Source of the DNA: an uncultured Aggregatibacter sp. | GTDB taxonomy: Bacteria; Pseudomonadota; Gammaproteobacteria; Enterobacterales; Pasteurellaceae | Direction: 5' to 3' | Assembly (NCBI RefSeq): GCF_901873365.1 | Contig: NZ_CABFLM010000082.1 | Location: forward strand, 1 to 64,000 | DNA length: 64,000 bases | In this document: piece after piece, positions 62,401 through 64,000 of the stretch | Position numbering within the stretch: the stretch's first letter is position 1 | Layout of the letters: each line of letters begins with the position of its first letter | The notes under the pieces: model-generated | The model's database searches: none | What the model saw: the letters and a program-made list of their open reading frames with translations, nothing else | What the model was told of the DNA's origin: nothing | Translations under genes and position numbers: made by a program

Positions 62401-64000
62401 GGGAGAAACGAATATCGGCGTTTTCTGAAGAAAAGTCCCCATTATTATTCGTTGCAGATTTAATCTGATGTGGCTCAAATACCACATATGCTACCCCATC
62501 TTTACCGCTTGCTTTGTCTTTCCCCGGCACAATGAAACCATCAATGCCTTCATTTTTAATAAAACGTTGCATACCTTCTGATTTATTATCAGGCAGCGCT
62601 ATTGCAAAATCGGTCTTTTCGTTAAATCTTTTTGTGTCAGCTATGAATCCATCGACTAATTCCGCCGCCTGACGTTGAGCTTCGGCTTCATCAAATCCAA
62701 AAGAAAGGAATTCTTGTTTATTGGCTTCAATGGCTTGTTCGTGCGTTACATTGCGGAAATCTAATGGTTTTTCCATTTTAAGGTAAACTGCATAAGTATT
62801 TTCTTTGCCGCCACGTTCTTGCGTGCGACGGTTCGCATAACTGTTGGCAATGTCTTCACTTGAAAAATAAAATCCCGCACCGAGATTATCAATATCAATT
62901 TTGCTCTTATCAAAGATGGTAAAGTTAGCATTTGAACCGTGATAAACAACAAGCGGATTGCCATTTTCATCAACAACCTTACTGTTACCGAACCAACGTT
63001 TGAAATTAGCTGAATGAATTTGCTGATCGCTTTCACCCTGTGCATCTTGCAAAATTTGCAATAAGCGCTTATCATTGACTTCTGATAAAGGCGATTGATT
63101 AGAAATCTCCGCACTAGATAAGCGAGAGGTCATTTCTAAAAGATCGCCTTTTTCAATTTTCGTCAATTTATGGTCGTAGTATTTATCGCCAGTAGTGGCA
63201 ATTCCTACTGAGGCTCTTACGGTGTAATCAGCTCCGCCAATATTTAGCCCGGCTATATAATACTCGTATTCTTTAATGTCAGGATTTTTGGCTAAATCTT
63301 CATTTGGCAAAGTATCAATATAAATTGAGTTTTCAATAATTTCAGGAATAGCCACAACACTTTGCAAGTGTTCGGGATTGCTGATATCGTGATGCAGTAC
63401 TTCAGTTACTCCCGCTCTCCCTAATGAAATTTCACGACCGGTATCCTCATTAACATAAGAACCTCGCAGTGTTTTACCATATTCCATTGCATTACGACGA
63501 TATTGTCTAAAATCTTCGCTTGGCTCAATTTCTCTTCCTGAAATTCGGATGGTTTCCGCCTCACGTAACTTTTCCAAACTTTCAGCTTTAGAGCGTAATT
63601 GTGCACGGCTAAAACGAATATCATCATTTTCTTTAGAGAATGCACCAGTGTTATCAGTGGCGGATTTGATTTGGTTGGAATCAAAGGCGACAATTTCTTG
63701 TCTGTTAGGATATAAAATGCCATCATAACCAGCATCTTTTAGTATTGAACTGAAAGCTCCAGCATATTGGCTTCTCACCGAAAATGAATTTCCTACATTG
63801 AAAATAAAAGGATCAACTGTGTAATCTTCGTAACCTTGTTCAGAGAGTTTATTTGTTAAATGCTCGGCGACTCCCTCAGCAGATGTAAAATCACTAGGTC
63901 TAAATGGATTCTTTAATGATACATACGCACCAATAATTTTTTCTCCATACGATTCTGAGGTTGCTCTATTTGGAGACAAGTAGAACCCTTTTCCTCTTAA
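59465..64000 (-). CDS. Giant phage polyvalent protein with two ART-like domains (5' end outside window)
   Basis: Partial: the open frame runs off the right edge, reading LRGKGFYLSPNRATSESYG from the edge. At least 1511 residues (numbered here from Met at 63979). Domain order: ART-like half-domain to about residue 126; LPD3/barnase-EndoU-type nuclease-fold region about 165-285 (SYVNEDTGREISLGRAGV, KYYDHKLTKI); a second ART-like domain about 322-528 (VVYHGSNANF, GAGFYFSS, VVFEPHQIKSA); long helical region; an LPD38-like C-terminal half around FAPGNMMRDTWEKSEF (residue 971). Each ART ends in the same SATDN/SATNN...DIRFSRA block. Polyvalent proteins are known in phages and conjugative elements. 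Location before the scaffold gene suggests it is packaged and injected. Confidence 0.85.
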   Translation of the reverse strand, partial: LRGKGFYLSPNRATSESYGEKIIGAYVSLKNPFRPSDFTSAEGVAEHLTNKLSEQGYEDYTVDPFIFNVGNSFSVRSQYAGAFSSILKDAGYDGILYPNRQEIVAFDSNQIKSATDNTGAFSKENDDIRFSRAQLRSKAESLEKLREAETIRISGREIEPSEDFRQYRRNAMEYGKTLRGSYVNEDTGREISLGRAGVTEVLHHDISNPEHLQSVVAIPEIIENSIYIDTLPNEDLAKNPDIKEYEYYIAGLNIGGADYTVRASVGIATTGDKYYDHKLTKIEKGDLLEMTSRLSSAEISNQSPLSEVNDKRLLQILQDAQGESDQQIHSANFKRWFGNSKVVDENGNPLVVYHGSNANFTIFDKSKIDIDNLGAGFYFSSEDIANSYANRRTQERGGKENTYAVYLKMEKPLDFRNVTHEQAIEANKQEFLSFGFDEAEAQRQAAELVDGFIADTKRFNEKTDFAIALPDNKSEGMQRFIKNEGIDGFIVPGKDKASGKDGVAYVVFEPHQIKSATNNNGDFSSENADIRFSRANTAQSALDLSQTAKAESEPSLWDDLKAKDYSSFKERFNRAVGKVDEWLADSLRPVNDWIDSMHLEDQTGNTSSRDHEKRRLKDAMYTAKGKRDAMNSELEQAYLKPILSKIAALSKATKKSKNPIDELTMKRMVGNWISAKYSIEKNLDLLRNDEKVMLDAKQLLDNARQNGTVAEVRRLNDAYLKAKEQYDNRKADIYNTDYKNKGNRFKAGVAGGWSIPEAELILKNTEQHISKSDLESVAEMVYDLNQARLEIDRASGRYTEKEYQEYKANRHYVPLTGDPNADVDTDIISGAGSSAVNIGRDKALKGRTSSEAEDAIDAMWKSVGKSTTYAGFAEFKGKIDDLYETEVTMLKEKGYSDSQAREQATANLGISKRKMQGLTRSSDNVLIRKEGGQYYEYELPAQAMEALRNDNVEHANDFLKLLSKPTGWYARGVTQWTLMFAPGNMMRDTWEKSEFIRVQKLYDKNNRLVDSKTMDKIGRATIANAFTDKEVWQATKRLGFGQELRDSVPAERMLKQLLKEGGVSNYGTYLDKSETDLIKRLKKENNPIASKLEKAGKVLEGYNKMFDTVSALAAYKALVENGIDSKQAAATTLELTNFRKTGSKMRGIKALYMFSQPTVMGAANLIRYLSTRKGQYRFAAYLAGMTVLYTVLRSMDDEDEGGNKMDQLGDITRYIPLPIGDGYYFKFPVGFGMPQMAWNFATNIVKGAVSDISLTEAGVNMLAHSLKTFAPVSPSEISAAKYPMEKLTLTATPTILQPLMQNVLNRSAFGNKITTNFVRDDKLKAEQSKATTAQFWKDVALDLNDTLGIDMHPEQIKNLFDGYSSMFGSLKELNTVFIENPNREQLGRNTRMPFINQFIGTTNEFSIQSRYYEASGEAGNVAKEYESRKARGELGDWLDDDKRKLIKFHEEDASVVGKMKSEKAKLTRALRAGQISAVAYENGIKRYNKDMSRVQAQMLRKYRMMEGLNTN

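Overview
This window is a Pasteurellaceae chromosome, most likely Aggregatibacter or a close Haemophilus relative. The best evidence is the very frequent 9-base DNA uptake signal AAGTGCGGT (and its complement ACCGCACTT) in and between genes. Gene content agrees: a sap peptide transporter, a rec2/comEC competence gene with a CRP-S type promoter site, and the linked set rsmI, lpoA, yraN, diaA, dolP. The species cannot be fixed from sequence alone.

Positions 1-6803 hold a hydrogenase-2 operon (hybO, A, B, C, D, E, G) with a perfect FNR box upstream, pointing to anaerobic H2 uptake. Positions 6804-7443 have no gene and are filled by palindromic REP-like repeats. Positions 7444-45856 are ordinary chromosomal genes. 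They include azoR, yjdM, two EamA transporters, lysO, clsA, can, sapABCDF, rsmI, lpoA-yraN-diaA-dolP, pcnB-folK, dksA, comEC, msbA-lpxK-ycaR-kdsB, uvrC, argR, yfcH, a MepS-like lipoprotein, prfA, prmC-kdsA, greA, dacB and guaA. Non-coding elements here are two copies of a MITE-like palindrome (5742-5840 and 32571-32726), a 193-bp tandem repeat (36071-36554), and a decayed RelB/DinJ antitoxin gene next to an orphan AT-rich ORF just before guaA.

From about 45.93 kb to the right edge lies a prophage downstream of guaA. A P4-type integrase faces a tightly packed late operon on the minus strand. In transcription order it encodes a giant polyvalent protein (5' end outside the window), a small protein, scaffold, an N4-gp56-family major capsid protein, two head-tail connector candidates, a long tail-stem protein, tail fibre, fibre-assembly candidate, a permuted papain-like protein, a protein with 37-residue repeats, and four more proteins of unknown function that may be ejected with the DNA. 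The polyvalent protein carries two ADP-ribosyltransferase-like domains around a probable nuclease-fold domain, followed by a long LPD38-like tail. It is the best candidate here for an undescribed phage weapon delivered from the virion. The replication, regulatory, lysis, terminase and portal genes and the right attachment site are beyond position 64000.

No tRNA, rRNA or CRISPR array was found. Family assignments come from motif recognition; no searches were run.
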